Part shown: piece by piece, positions 22,487 to 29,971 of the stretch | Numbering within the stretch: the stretch's first letter is position 1 | How the letters are laid out: each line of letters begins with the position of its first letter | Source of the DNA: Saccharothrix sp. NRRL B-16348 | GTDB taxonomy: Bacteria; Actinomycetota; Actinomycetes; Mycobacteriales; Pseudonocardiaceae | Assembly (NCBI RefSeq): GCF_001280085.1 | Contig: NZ_LGED01000011.1 | Coordinates: 1 to 31,454, forward strand | Reading direction: 5' to 3' | Length of the DNA: 31,454 nucleotides | Made by a program: the position numbers and the translations under genes | The notes under the pieces: generated by a model | Database searches by the model: none | What the model was told of the DNA's origin: nothing | Seen by the model: the letters and a program-made list of their open reading frames with translations, nothing else

Positions 22487-25036
22487 ATGGCCGAGACGGA
22501 ACTCCCCGGACTCCGCGAGGCCGACGTCCGGGCCTACCTCGTCGACGTCATCACGCCGGTCGAGACGGGGTGGTCGCCTCACCGGAACCTGTTCCGGGTG
22601 TACCGCCTGCCCGCCGACTGCACCACCGACGAGATCGACTCGGCGCTGACCTCCATTCCGAAGCTCTGGGGCACTCCCGAACTGCGCGAGCACACCGAGG
22701 CCGTGGAGCGGCTGCGGCGCGGGCACCAGACCGCCGTGCGGGTGCTGAGAGATCCCCGCGAGCGCTCGGTGCACCGGACCGCCGTAGCGGCGGAACGCAC
22801 GGCCCTGGCCAAGGTGGTCGACCAGTTCCTGCGGTCCGCGCCAGGTATGCCCACCACGGCCGTCGCAGCCCTCGTCCGGCAGTCAGCGGGCCGCTGGAGC
22901 CGTCCGGACGTCTTGGCTGCGCTCGAGCAGCACCGAGCGGTCGAGCGAGAGCCCGCAAGCCTCGATGTACCGCCGGATACGTTCCGGTCGCGCCGGATCG
23001 CCGCCGCATTGGCCGACCTCGGGATCCCCAGCCTGTGGGAGTACCTGACCCGGAACCTGTCTGCCGGCGGCCCGGACATCCACGCGGACGTACTTCGGCG
23101 CAGGCGCGCACATCTGCGGACCCGACGAGGAGCCGCTGTCGCGACTGAGGAGACGGTGCTCAAGATCGTTCAACAAGCGCTGGACGAGCCCGACGGACTG
23201 AGCCCGCTGCTGCGCCACGAGTTCCTCACCGAGCTGTCGGTGGCCGTGCTGGTGGGTTATCAGGAAGTCAGTTTCCTCGCGGCGGCCGACCCGCAGCGGT
23301 GCGTCGCGAGCGGCCTCCCGCGCGATCCCGACACGCTTGCCTACGCCGTCTGGTGCCGACGCACGCATCAGTCCGATTGGGAGTCCGACTACAGGCAGGC
23401 CGTCGCCGACGGCAGGCTGCACGCCGCGCTCGCGGTGCTGTCGAGCAGGCGGCTGACCGGGGACTGGGAGCCCGTCCGGGACGCGCTGGCCGCGACCGTG
23501 GACCGGTTGGCCGCCGATGTCGCCGCCGCCCGCGAATTGGAGGACACCGCGCCGGAGGACGCGGCTGCCCGCTACCTGGCGGCGGCCCGGGAGCTGACGG
23601 ACCCCGCGATCGAGTCGGGCCTGCGCCGCTGTCCGGCTGTGGCACCCGCCGAGGTGTCCGTACGGGCGGACCGCGACGCCGTCGTCATCACGTGGCAGGA
23701 GTCGACGTCGACCGCGGGGCGCCTGACTTACCGGGTCAGCCGGGGCGGGACGGTGATCGCCCACGACACCGACGCCCTGACGCTGTCGGACGTGCCGCCC
23801 TCCGGTGTGCCGACCTCGTACGCGGTGCAGACCCTGCGCAACGGCGTCCCCGGCGGGATGGCGCACAGCAGGGAGATCGTGCTGGTGCCCGACGTGCTGG
23901 ATCTGGCGGTCGAGTCGACGATGCGGTCGGTGCAGGGCCGCTGGCGGTTGCCACCCGGAGCGGTCGGGGCATCGGTGATGAGGAGCGGGCCGTTGGGCGA
24001 CACCGCGGAGGTCGCCACGCCCGACGGAACGGGGTTCGACGACACCGCTGTGGTGCCCGGTGTGCAGTACCGCTACCTCGTGCGCGCCCGCTATCCCGGC
24101 CGGGCCGGCGAGCCCGAGGACAGCGCGGGCTTGGCGGTGTACGGCGAGTGTCCGGGGAACCCGCGCCAGGTCGACGACCTGCGGGCCGGCCTCTCGGGTG
24201 ACACCGTGGAGTTGACCTGGAGCAGGCAGAGCGGCTCGCCGCTGGTGATCCGCGTCCCGCACGACGGGGTCGCGCCCGCGCCGCAGGTTCTCCGCGCCGC
24301 CGACGCGGTGGTCGCGGGCCGGGTGGTCGCGGTCAGCGACACGGGCCGGGCGTCGGTCCCGGTGGCGGACCTGGCAGGGCAGCGGGTGCTCGTGCCGGTC
24401 ACGGTGTCCGGGCCGCTCGCCGCCATCGGCGCGGCGACGCGGGTGACCGCGCCACTGGAACCGGTCAGCGGACTGCACGCCAGACGATTCGGCCCCCAGG
24501 TGGTGCTGTCGTGGCAGTGGCCGATGTGGGCTACCGACGCGCGGGTGGTCTGGCGGGTGGACGGGCCGCCTACCGGGCCGCTGGACCCGCAGGCCACCGT
24601 GGTCGAGATCAGCAGGTCCGCGTACGCGGGCCGCGGCGCGCGGATCACCGCGACCCTGCCCGGCGAGCACTGGTTCGGGGTGTCGGTCGTGGACTCCGCC
24701 CTGTTCGGGCCGATGGTGACGGTGTGCTCGACCCGGCTGCGTGAAGTGCGCTACAGCATCCGGCGCGCGGCCTGGTGGCGCCGGGGCGAACTGCTGATGG
24801 CCGTGCACGGTCCGGAGCCCGCCCCCGACATCGCGGTTGTCGCCAAGTCCGGGTCGCGGCCGCTGGCTCCCGAGGACGGCGTCGAGATCCTGCGGCTGCC
24901 CGCCCCCGGCCCGCCGGAGCCCGTCCGGCTCCGGGTGCCGCGCGAACTACGGCGGCCGGTGTTCCTCCGCGCGTTCTCGCTGGACGAGACCGTCGTGCTC
25001 GCCCACCCCGCCCCACATCTGCTGGTCGTGCCCTGA
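22487..25036 (+). CDS. Large protein with J-like N-terminus and fibronectin III-like C-terminal half
   Basis: Product of 849 residues from the ATG one base after the Hsp70 stop; GGCGG lies close upstream. Residues about 32-100 follow the layout of a DnaJ domain: HRNLFRVYRLPADCTTDEID, then a helix, then AVRVLRDPRERSVHR like the A-x-x-V-L-x-D-P-x-x-R end of helix III. The HPD tripeptide is absent (KLWGTPELREH instead). The middle (100-380) is helical and Ala/Arg-rich with no family I know. From about 384 to 740 there are repeated beta-sandwich modules of fibronectin III style: PAEVSVRADRDAVVITWQES, GTSYAV-like and RYLVRARYPG strands, and VVLSWQWPM. No signal peptide or membrane helix is seen. 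Position directly behind Hsp70 suggests a dedicated partner or client adaptor. Confidence 0.7.
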   Translation: MAETELPGLREADVRAYLVDVITPVETGWSPHRNLFRVYRLPADCTTDEIDSALTSIPKLWGTPELREHTEAVERLRRGHQTAVRVLRDPRERSVHRTAVAAERTALAKVVDQFLRSAPGMPTTAVAALVRQSAGRWSRPDVLAALEQHRAVEREPASLDVPPDTFRSRRIAAALADLGIPSLWEYLTRNLSAGGPDIHADVLRRRRAHLRTRRGAAVATEETVLKIVQQALDEPDGLSPLLRHEFLTELSVAVLVGYQEVSFLAAADPQRCVASGLPRDPDTLAYAVWCRRTHQSDWESDYRQAVADGRLHAALAVLSSRRLTGDWEPVRDALAATVDRLAADVAAARELEDTAPEDAAARYLAAARELTDPAIESGLRRCPAVAPAEVSVRADRDAVVITWQESTSTAGRLTYRVSRGGTVIAHDTDALTLSDVPPSGVPTSYAVQTLRNGVPGGMAHSREIVLVPDVLDLAVESTMRSVQGRWRLPPGAVGASVMRSGPLGDTAEVATPDGTGFDDTAVVPGVQYRYLVRARYPGRAGEPEDSAGLAVYGECPGNPRQVDDLRAGLSGDTVELTWSRQSGSPLVIRVPHDGVAPAPQVLRAADAVVAGRVVAVSDTGRASVPVADLAGQRVLVPVTVSGPLAAIGAATRVTAPLEPVSGLHARRFGPQVVLSWQWPMWATDARVVWRVDGPPTGPLDPQATVVEISRSAYAGRGARITATLPGEHWFGVSVVDSALFGPMVTVCSTRLREVRYSIRRAAWWRRGELLMAVHGPEPAPDIAVVAKSGSRPLAPEDGVEILRLPAPGPPEPVRLRVPRELRRPVFLRAFSLDETVVLAHPAPHLLVVP

Positions 25037-25053
25037 TCCGAGAGGAGACCGCT

Positions 25054-26067
25054 GTGCGTGCTCCGATTTGGAGCGTCCCGACCCGGCGTGTCCCGGCCTG
25101 CCCGTACTGCCACGCCCGGACGCCGGGCAAGGCGTACCTGAGGCAGTGCGCCTCGCGCTGCGGCGAGACCGCGATCCAGTTCCCGGTCTCGGAGGCGCGC
25201 AAGGGCAAGTGCCCGCACGGGCGTGCTCCGAAGGCGCGCCGGGTCTGCCCGGTGTGTGAGCAGGTCGTGCCGCGTGAGTACGTCGAGGGCCGCCCCAGGG
25301 TGATCGCCGTGGTCGGAGCGGCGGGATCCGGTAAGAGCACGTGGGTAGCGTCGGTCATTCGGAGGGTCGCGAAAGGGCACCTGGACGATCGCTTCCCCGG
25401 CATGTCCCTCGACGTGCTCGGTGAGGGGAGCAGGCTACGGCACGACCGCGACCGTGTGCTGGTCGCCGAAACTGTCCTGCCCCTCGCCACGGAGCCCGGG
25501 CCGCTGCTGGTCAGCTTGCACATCCGGCCGCGGGCACGGGCCGTGGTGATCGCGTTCTACGACAGCGCCGACGGGTCCGCGGCGAACCTGGAGCACGCCG
25601 ACGGCCTCGTCCTGGCCGTCGAACCCGGGGCCGCCGTGCCCGGCGACGCGGGGATCACCCGGCTGGCCGAAGCAGTGCGCGCGGCGCGCGGCCTGCGCCC
25701 GCACTCCCGGATCAACATGCCCCTGGCCGTTGTACTGACCAAACTGGACACTGTGTGGGACATGGTCGACCCCGCGTCGCCGCTGCTGCGGCCCGTGCCC
25801 CGGAGCGGCGGCTACGCGGTGTCCGACGGGGTGGACGTCCACCACGAGACCGCCGCTTGGCTTGGCCACTGGAACAAGACGGACCTCATCCGAGGTGTCC
25901 ACACCGCCTTCCGGCGCCACCGCTACTTCGCAGCGACAGCGCTCGGCGACCGCGCGGACGGCAGGAGGGAACCGATCCCCTACCGGGTGGAGGATCCGCT
26001 GCTGTGGCTGCTTGCCGGGTTCGGCGCGATACCGGTCTTCCGGGGTCGGGAGGGGCCGACCTCATGA
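25054..26067 (+). CDS. Zinc-ribbon P-loop GTPase (TRAFAC-like), first of a pair
   Basis: Product of 337 residues. GAGGAG followed by ACCGCT precedes the GTG at 25054, which sets the start even though the frame is open further upstream. Residues 15-70 hold Cys pairs CPYC, C-AS-RC, CPHG and CPVC, arranged like two zinc ribbons. The GTPase part has the P-loop VVGAAGSGKST (87-96), a D-S-A-D-G switch-like site near 168 and VVLTKLDT (about 226-233), the T/NKxD guanine motif. This matches TRAFAC-clade GTPases of the double-GTPase (DO-GTPase) type that occur in multi-gene bacterial signalling or conflict systems. It has no membrane helix. The stop overlaps the next start as ATGA, so it and the second GTPase are made in step and may form a heterodimer. 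Confidence 0.75.
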   Translation: MRAPIWSVPTRRVPACPYCHARTPGKAYLRQCASRCGETAIQFPVSEARKGKCPHGRAPKARRVCPVCEQVVPREYVEGRPRVIAVVGAAGSGKSTWVASVIRRVAKGHLDDRFPGMSLDVLGEGSRLRHDRDRVLVAETVLPLATEPGPLLVSLHIRPRARAVVIAFYDSADGSAANLEHADGLVLAVEPGAAVPGDAGITRLAEAVRAARGLRPHSRINMPLAVVLTKLDTVWDMVDPASPLLRPVPRSGGYAVSDGVDVHHETAAWLGHWNKTDLIRGVHTAFRRHRYFAATALGDRADGRREPIPYRVEDPLLWLLAGFGAIPVFRGREGPTS

Positions 26068-27554
26068 TCGGGTCACTGTTCCTCTACCTGCTGCTGGCCG
26101 TGTTCGTACTCGTGATCACCGGACCGGTCCTCGCCGCCGCGGTCGTGCTCAGCCTGACCTTGGCGCTGGTCACCGTCATCCGTGAAGCGCTCGACTGCCT
26201 CTCCGCCCGGGCCAACATCGAGCACCTGGCGCTGGACACCCTGCCTGACCCGGCCGATCGGCGGTACCTGTCCGGCCCGGCCCTGCGTGACCACCGGCGC
26301 CTCGGCGTGGCCTGCTTCGTGGCGCTGCACCAGCGCGGGTTGGCCCAGCTCAACGGGGACTCCGCGGGCGATGGGCTGCGGCAAGCTCGCCCGATCCGGG
26401 AGTTCCAGGTCATCACACGCTCGTCCACGGTGCCGTTCGTGGGTTTCATCGCGCGCATCGGGTTCGCCATCGGCTACACCCTCGCGCTCGTCCTGCTGGC
26501 CACCACCTGGGTGGTGCAGTTGGTGTTCCTCACCGCGGTGGTGACGGGGTTCCGGCTCGTGTCCGGCACGTTGTGGCTGTTCGAAGCGCTTTCTCTGGCG
26601 CTGAGGGGAATCACGGCGGAGTGCCCCAGCTGCCACACCCGACTCGCCCGCCCGGTGTTCGTGTGCCCCTGCGGTCGCGAGCACCACGCGCTCATTCCGG
26701 GCGCACAGGGCGTGTTCCTCCGCACCTGCCGCTGCGGGCGAGGTCTGCCCACACTGCTGATCACCGGCAAACGCGGTCTCTCACCGCGCTGCGGCAGCTG
26801 CGACGCTTCCCTTCCCTCCTCGACTCAGATGATGCCCACGCGTCACGTCCCGGTAGTCGGCGGCACCGGTGCCGGGAAGTCGGTGTTCCTGCACACCGCG
26901 GTGGCCTACCTGAGGTCCGGTCACGACGCCGTCCCCGCGGACCCGTTCACCGAGAGCAGGCTGGCCGAGACCGGTGCTCTGCTTGCCGAGGGTGTGTTCC
27001 CGCCGCGCACGCCAGTGAGCCAACCGGTCTCGCACACCCTGCAGGTGCGCAACCGCCTCCTGCACCTGTACGACGCGGCAGGGGAGATCGTGCAGGAGGC
27101 CGACCGCATCGCCGACTCCGCCTTCCTCGCCTTGAGCGACGGCGTGATCCTGATCGTCGACCCGCTCGCCCTTCCGGCCGTCCGCGCCCGTGCCGACCCT
27201 GGCGTCCTCGCCGCCTCCCGCACGTCCGGCACCGACCCCAAGACCGTCCTCGACCTGCTCACCGAGACCCTCACCGAGCACGACACCGCCACACCACGCC
27301 GCATCGCCGTCGTCGTCACCAAGGGCGACACCCTCCCCGACCGCACCCATCCCTACGCCACACGTCCACTGGACCGCCCCGCCGCAGTCCGTGCGTGGCT
27401 CATCGCCCACGGCCACGCGGACCTCGTTCACTCCGCAGAGCACCATTTCCCCCAAGTCCACTACTTCGTGGTCACCTACCTCACCACCTCCGCCAACCCC
27501 CACGACGACCCGGCCGCCCCGATCCACTGGCTGTTGACGGGAACCACCCCATGA
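26064..27554 (+). CDS. Membrane-bound zinc-ribbon P-loop GTPase, second of a pair
   Basis: Product of 496 residues from the ATG in the ATGA overlap. A long hydrophobic N-terminus (about 3-40, one or two helices) and a second hydrophobic zone (about 128-180) place it in the membrane. Two zinc-ribbon-like blocks follow: CPSC with CPCG, and CRCG with CGSC. The GTPase part has VVGGTGAGKS (P-loop, about 263-272), LYDAAGE (about 336-342, switch II type D-x-A-G) and AVVVTKGDTL (about 417-426, TKxD). It resembles the preceding GTPase in plan but is distant in sequence, which fits a paired double-GTPase arrangement. With the SPFH protein it is the likely membrane end of the complex. Its last bases overlap the next small gene as ATGA. 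Confidence 0.75.
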   Translation: MIGSLFLYLLLAVFVLVITGPVLAAAVVLSLTLALVTVIREALDCLSARANIEHLALDTLPDPADRRYLSGPALRDHRRLGVACFVALHQRGLAQLNGDSAGDGLRQARPIREFQVITRSSTVPFVGFIARIGFAIGYTLALVLLATTWVVQLVFLTAVVTGFRLVSGTLWLFEALSLALRGITAECPSCHTRLARPVFVCPCGREHHALIPGAQGVFLRTCRCGRGLPTLLITGKRGLSPRCGSCDASLPSSTQMMPTRHVPVVGGTGAGKSVFLHTAVAYLRSGHDAVPADPFTESRLAETGALLAEGVFPPRTPVSQPVSHTLQVRNRLLHLYDAAGEIVQEADRIADSAFLALSDGVILIVDPLALPAVRARADPGVLAASRTSGTDPKTVLDLLTETLTEHDTATPRRIAVVVTKGDTLPDRTHPYATRPLDRPAAVRAWLIAHGHADLVHSAEHHFPQVHYFVVTYLTTSANPHDDPAAPIHWLLTGTTP

Positions 27555-27658
27555 CCTCGTCGACCGACCGCGGCCGCGCTGTGGCCCGCGTTCTCCTGCT
27601 CCTGTCCGCCCTTGTCACCACCGGTTTGCTGGTCCTCGCCTGCACAGCTGTCTTCTGA
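27551..27658 (+). CDS. Small single-pass membrane protein (35 residues)
   Basis: A 36-codon frame begins in the ATGA overlap with the second GTPase gene. The product has a basic head (MTSSTDRGRAVAR) followed by one hydrophobic helix VLLLLSALVTTGLLVLACTA and ends right after it. The positive head would stay inside the cell. The coupling, codon use and clean membrane topology support a real gene, though it has no family I know. A lipobox-like LVLAC could be read at the end of the helix, but nothing follows it, so lipoprotein processing is unlikely. It might be an accessory subunit or a regulator of the membrane GTPase. Confidence 0.55.
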   Translation: MTSSTDRGRAVARVLLLLSALVTTGLLVLACTAVF

Positions 27659-27694
27659 CAACGAGGCCGCCGTCCAGACACCCCCAGGCTCGCC

Positions 27695-27722
27695 CCCAGG
27701 GGGAGAGCTCTAACTCTCTGGG
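27695..27722 (+). terminator. Possible bulged hairpin after the operon
   Basis: CCCAG...CTGGG and AGAG...CTCT can pair with a GGGG bulge on one side, 37 bases after the last stop of the operon and before the next gene. It may end transcription or act as an operator. The evidence is only the pairing. Confidence 0.3.
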
Positions 27723-27778
27723 TGATGTACCGGTTCAGCGGGCGCCGCTTCGCGGAAATGCAGCCATACTCAGACCCC

Positions 27779-29971
27779 ATGGCCGATGGCGGGGTCAGCA
27801 ATGACATAGGCGGCACGGTCCAGGGCATGGTGGTGCAGGCGGGCCGGATCGATCAGGTGGTGCTGCCTGCTCCGGAAGCCGTAGTGGTGCCGCGACAGCT
27901 ACCGGCCTCGGTACCCGATTTCTGCGGACGTCTTGCCCACGTCACCGCTCTCGACGCTCTGCTTGCGGAAGCGGAGCGGAATGCCGCTGGAGGGGCGGTG
28001 GTCGTGGCGTTGGACGGTTCGGCGGGCGTGGGGAAGTCGACGTTGGCGGTGTGGTGGGCACATCGTGTCCAGGACCGCTTCCCGGGTGGCACGTTGTTCG
28101 TGAACCTGCGCGGCTACGGCCCGAGCGCCCCATTGGCCCCGGACGTGGTGCTGACGGACTTCCTCACCGCGCTCGGTGTCGCGGAGCGGCGGATTCCCGA
28201 GGGCGTGGAGGCCCAGGGCGCGTTGTTCCGGTCGATCGCGACGGCCCGGCGGGTGTTGGTGGTGTTGGACAACGCCGGGTCCGCCGATCAGGTACGTCCG
28301 TTGTTGCCCGGCGGGGTGGGCTCTCTGGCATTGGTGACCAGTCGAGGCGCGTTGTCGGAGTTGGTGGTGCTGGAAGCGGTCCGGCGAGTCGCGGTGGACG
28401 TGTTCGAGACCGTGGACGCCGTGCGTCTGCTGGAGGGGATCGTCGGCAAGACCCGGACCGCCGCCGAGCCCGACGCGGTGGAGGAGCTCGTGAGCGCTTG
28501 TGCTCGGTTGCCGTTGGCCGTGCGCGTGGCGGCGACGCGGGTGGCGTCCCGCCCGTTCCTGGCGGTGGCCGACGTGGTGGAGGAGATCCAGGAGGAGCGG
28601 GGCCTGATCGGGGTGGACGGGTCGTGGCGCGGATTGGGTGGGGTGCGGTCGGTGTTCGACTGGTCCTACACCCAGCTCGACCCGGTGCACGCACGGGTGT
28701 TCCGGTTGATGGGATTGCACCCGGCGCCGGAGTTCGGGGTGCACGCCGTCGCCGCCTTGGCCGCGCTGGACCTTCGGTCCACGACGCGTGTTCTCGAGGA
28801 GTTGGCAGAACAGCATCTGGTCGAGCCGGTCGCCCGTAGCCGGTATCGGATGCACGACCTGTTGCACGACTACGCCGCCTACCGCGCGGACCTGGACGAG
28901 ACACCTGTGGCTCGGGAGGAGGCGGTGTCGCGCGTGTTGAGCTGGTACGCCGCGGCGGCAGACCTCGCAGATCGTCTCGTGTACCCGGTGTCGGCCCGGC
29001 TACCTGTGGACTTTCCCGATGTACAGGTGCCCGTTCGGGACAGAGAGGAGGCGATGGGCTGGTTGCGTTCGGAGCGGGCGGTGTTGTCGGCGGCACAACG
29101 CATGGCCGTGGCTCACGGCATGCACGCGGTGGTGATCGCGCTGGCGTTGTCGTCGCGCCATCTGGGGTTGGGGCCGCGGTCGTGGTGGCGGGAGGAACTG
29201 GAGGCGAAGTCACGCGGGGTCGAGGCGGCTCGGGTGTCGGAGGACCGGGCGGCCGAGGCGTTCCTGCGGATCCTGCGTGGTCACAGTTACCGGAGTTCGG
29301 GCGACGAAGCGGCGGCGGAGGCCGACTTCCAGAACGTGTTGGAGGCGGCGGCACAGTCCGGCGATCGGGTCCTGCGACGGCGAGCGTTGGCCGGGCTGGC
29401 GAGCCTGCGCCAGGCACAGGGACGTCACGACGAAGCGGCGGAGTACTACCTGGCCATGTGGGAGGCGACGAGGCAGGAGGGTGACTCCGCGGCCGAGGCC
29501 ATCGCGTTGGGAAACCTGTGCCTGGTGAACGTGGCGCGGGGGCGGTTCGCTGAGGCGTTGGACTACGCGCAACGGGCTTGGGAGTTGCGCAGCCGCACCG
29601 GTAATCCGTTGATCACCGCCTATGCCGAGGACGACCTGGCGCTCGCGCACCAGGGGTTGGGTGAGCACGACGCGGCGATCGGGTTGTGGGAGAAGGTCGT
29701 GGGCGTCTACGCGCGGCACAGCGGCGCTGAATCGCATCTGGCTGCGGCGCTGGAGGCGGTGGCCGTCTCCCTGGTCGCCACCGGCCGTGACGACCGGGCC
29801 GTGCACAACCTGCGGCGGGCCGCCGGGATCCTGAGGGACCTCGACGACCCGCGCGCCGAACTGGTTCACAGACGTGCTGAGGATCTCGCCTCGATGCGCG
29901 CCGACGGCTCGAGTCAGGCGGCGGACGGTCCGCAGGCGGGGCAGTCCGGCTCAGGTTCCGCCGATTCATAG
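27779..29971 (+). CDS. NB-ARC ATPase with TPR repeats (regulator-like, no DNA-binding domain)
   Basis: Product of 730 residues from the ATG at 27779. There is no ribosome-binding site; CATACT eight bases upstream is a plausible -10 for a leaderless transcript. Residues 8-30 hold NDIGGTVQGMVVQAGRI, the signature shared with other proteins here. The NB-ARC core is complete: P-loop GSAGVGKST (80-88), Walker B RVLVVLDNAG (158-167), ALVTSRG, GLPL-like ARLPLAVRVAA, the winged-helix VFDWSYTQLDP, and MHD in YRMHDLLHDYAA. TPR-like repeats cover about 480-700 (AAEADFQNVLEAA, AAEYYLAMWEA, ALDYAQRAWELR). It resembles the C-terminal part of AfsR/SARP regulators but lacks the winged helix and activation domain. 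It is convergent with the ThiF-like gene and overlaps it by 58 bases. It may sense a ligand or regulate the neighbouring locus. Confidence 0.85.
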   Translation: MADGGVSNDIGGTVQGMVVQAGRIDQVVLPAPEAVVVPRQLPASVPDFCGRLAHVTALDALLAEAERNAAGGAVVVALDGSAGVGKSTLAVWWAHRVQDRFPGGTLFVNLRGYGPSAPLAPDVVLTDFLTALGVAERRIPEGVEAQGALFRSIATARRVLVVLDNAGSADQVRPLLPGGVGSLALVTSRGALSELVVLEAVRRVAVDVFETVDAVRLLEGIVGKTRTAAEPDAVEELVSACARLPLAVRVAATRVASRPFLAVADVVEEIQEERGLIGVDGSWRGLGGVRSVFDWSYTQLDPVHARVFRLMGLHPAPEFGVHAVAALAALDLRSTTRVLEELAEQHLVEPVARSRYRMHDLLHDYAAYRADLDETPVAREEAVSRVLSWYAAAADLADRLVYPVSARLPVDFPDVQVPVRDREEAMGWLRSERAVLSAAQRMAVAHGMHAVVIALALSSRHLGLGPRSWWREELEAKSRGVEAARVSEDRAAEAFLRILRGHSYRSSGDEAAAEADFQNVLEAAAQSGDRVLRRRALAGLASLRQAQGRHDEAAEYYLAMWEATRQEGDSAAEAIALGNLCLVNVARGRFAEALDYAQRAWELRSRTGNPLITAYAEDDLALAHQGLGEHDAAIGLWEKVVGVYARHSGAESHLAAALEAVAVSLVATGRDDRAVHNLRRAAGILRDLDDPRAELVHRRAEDLASMRADGSSQAADGPQAGQSGSGSADS

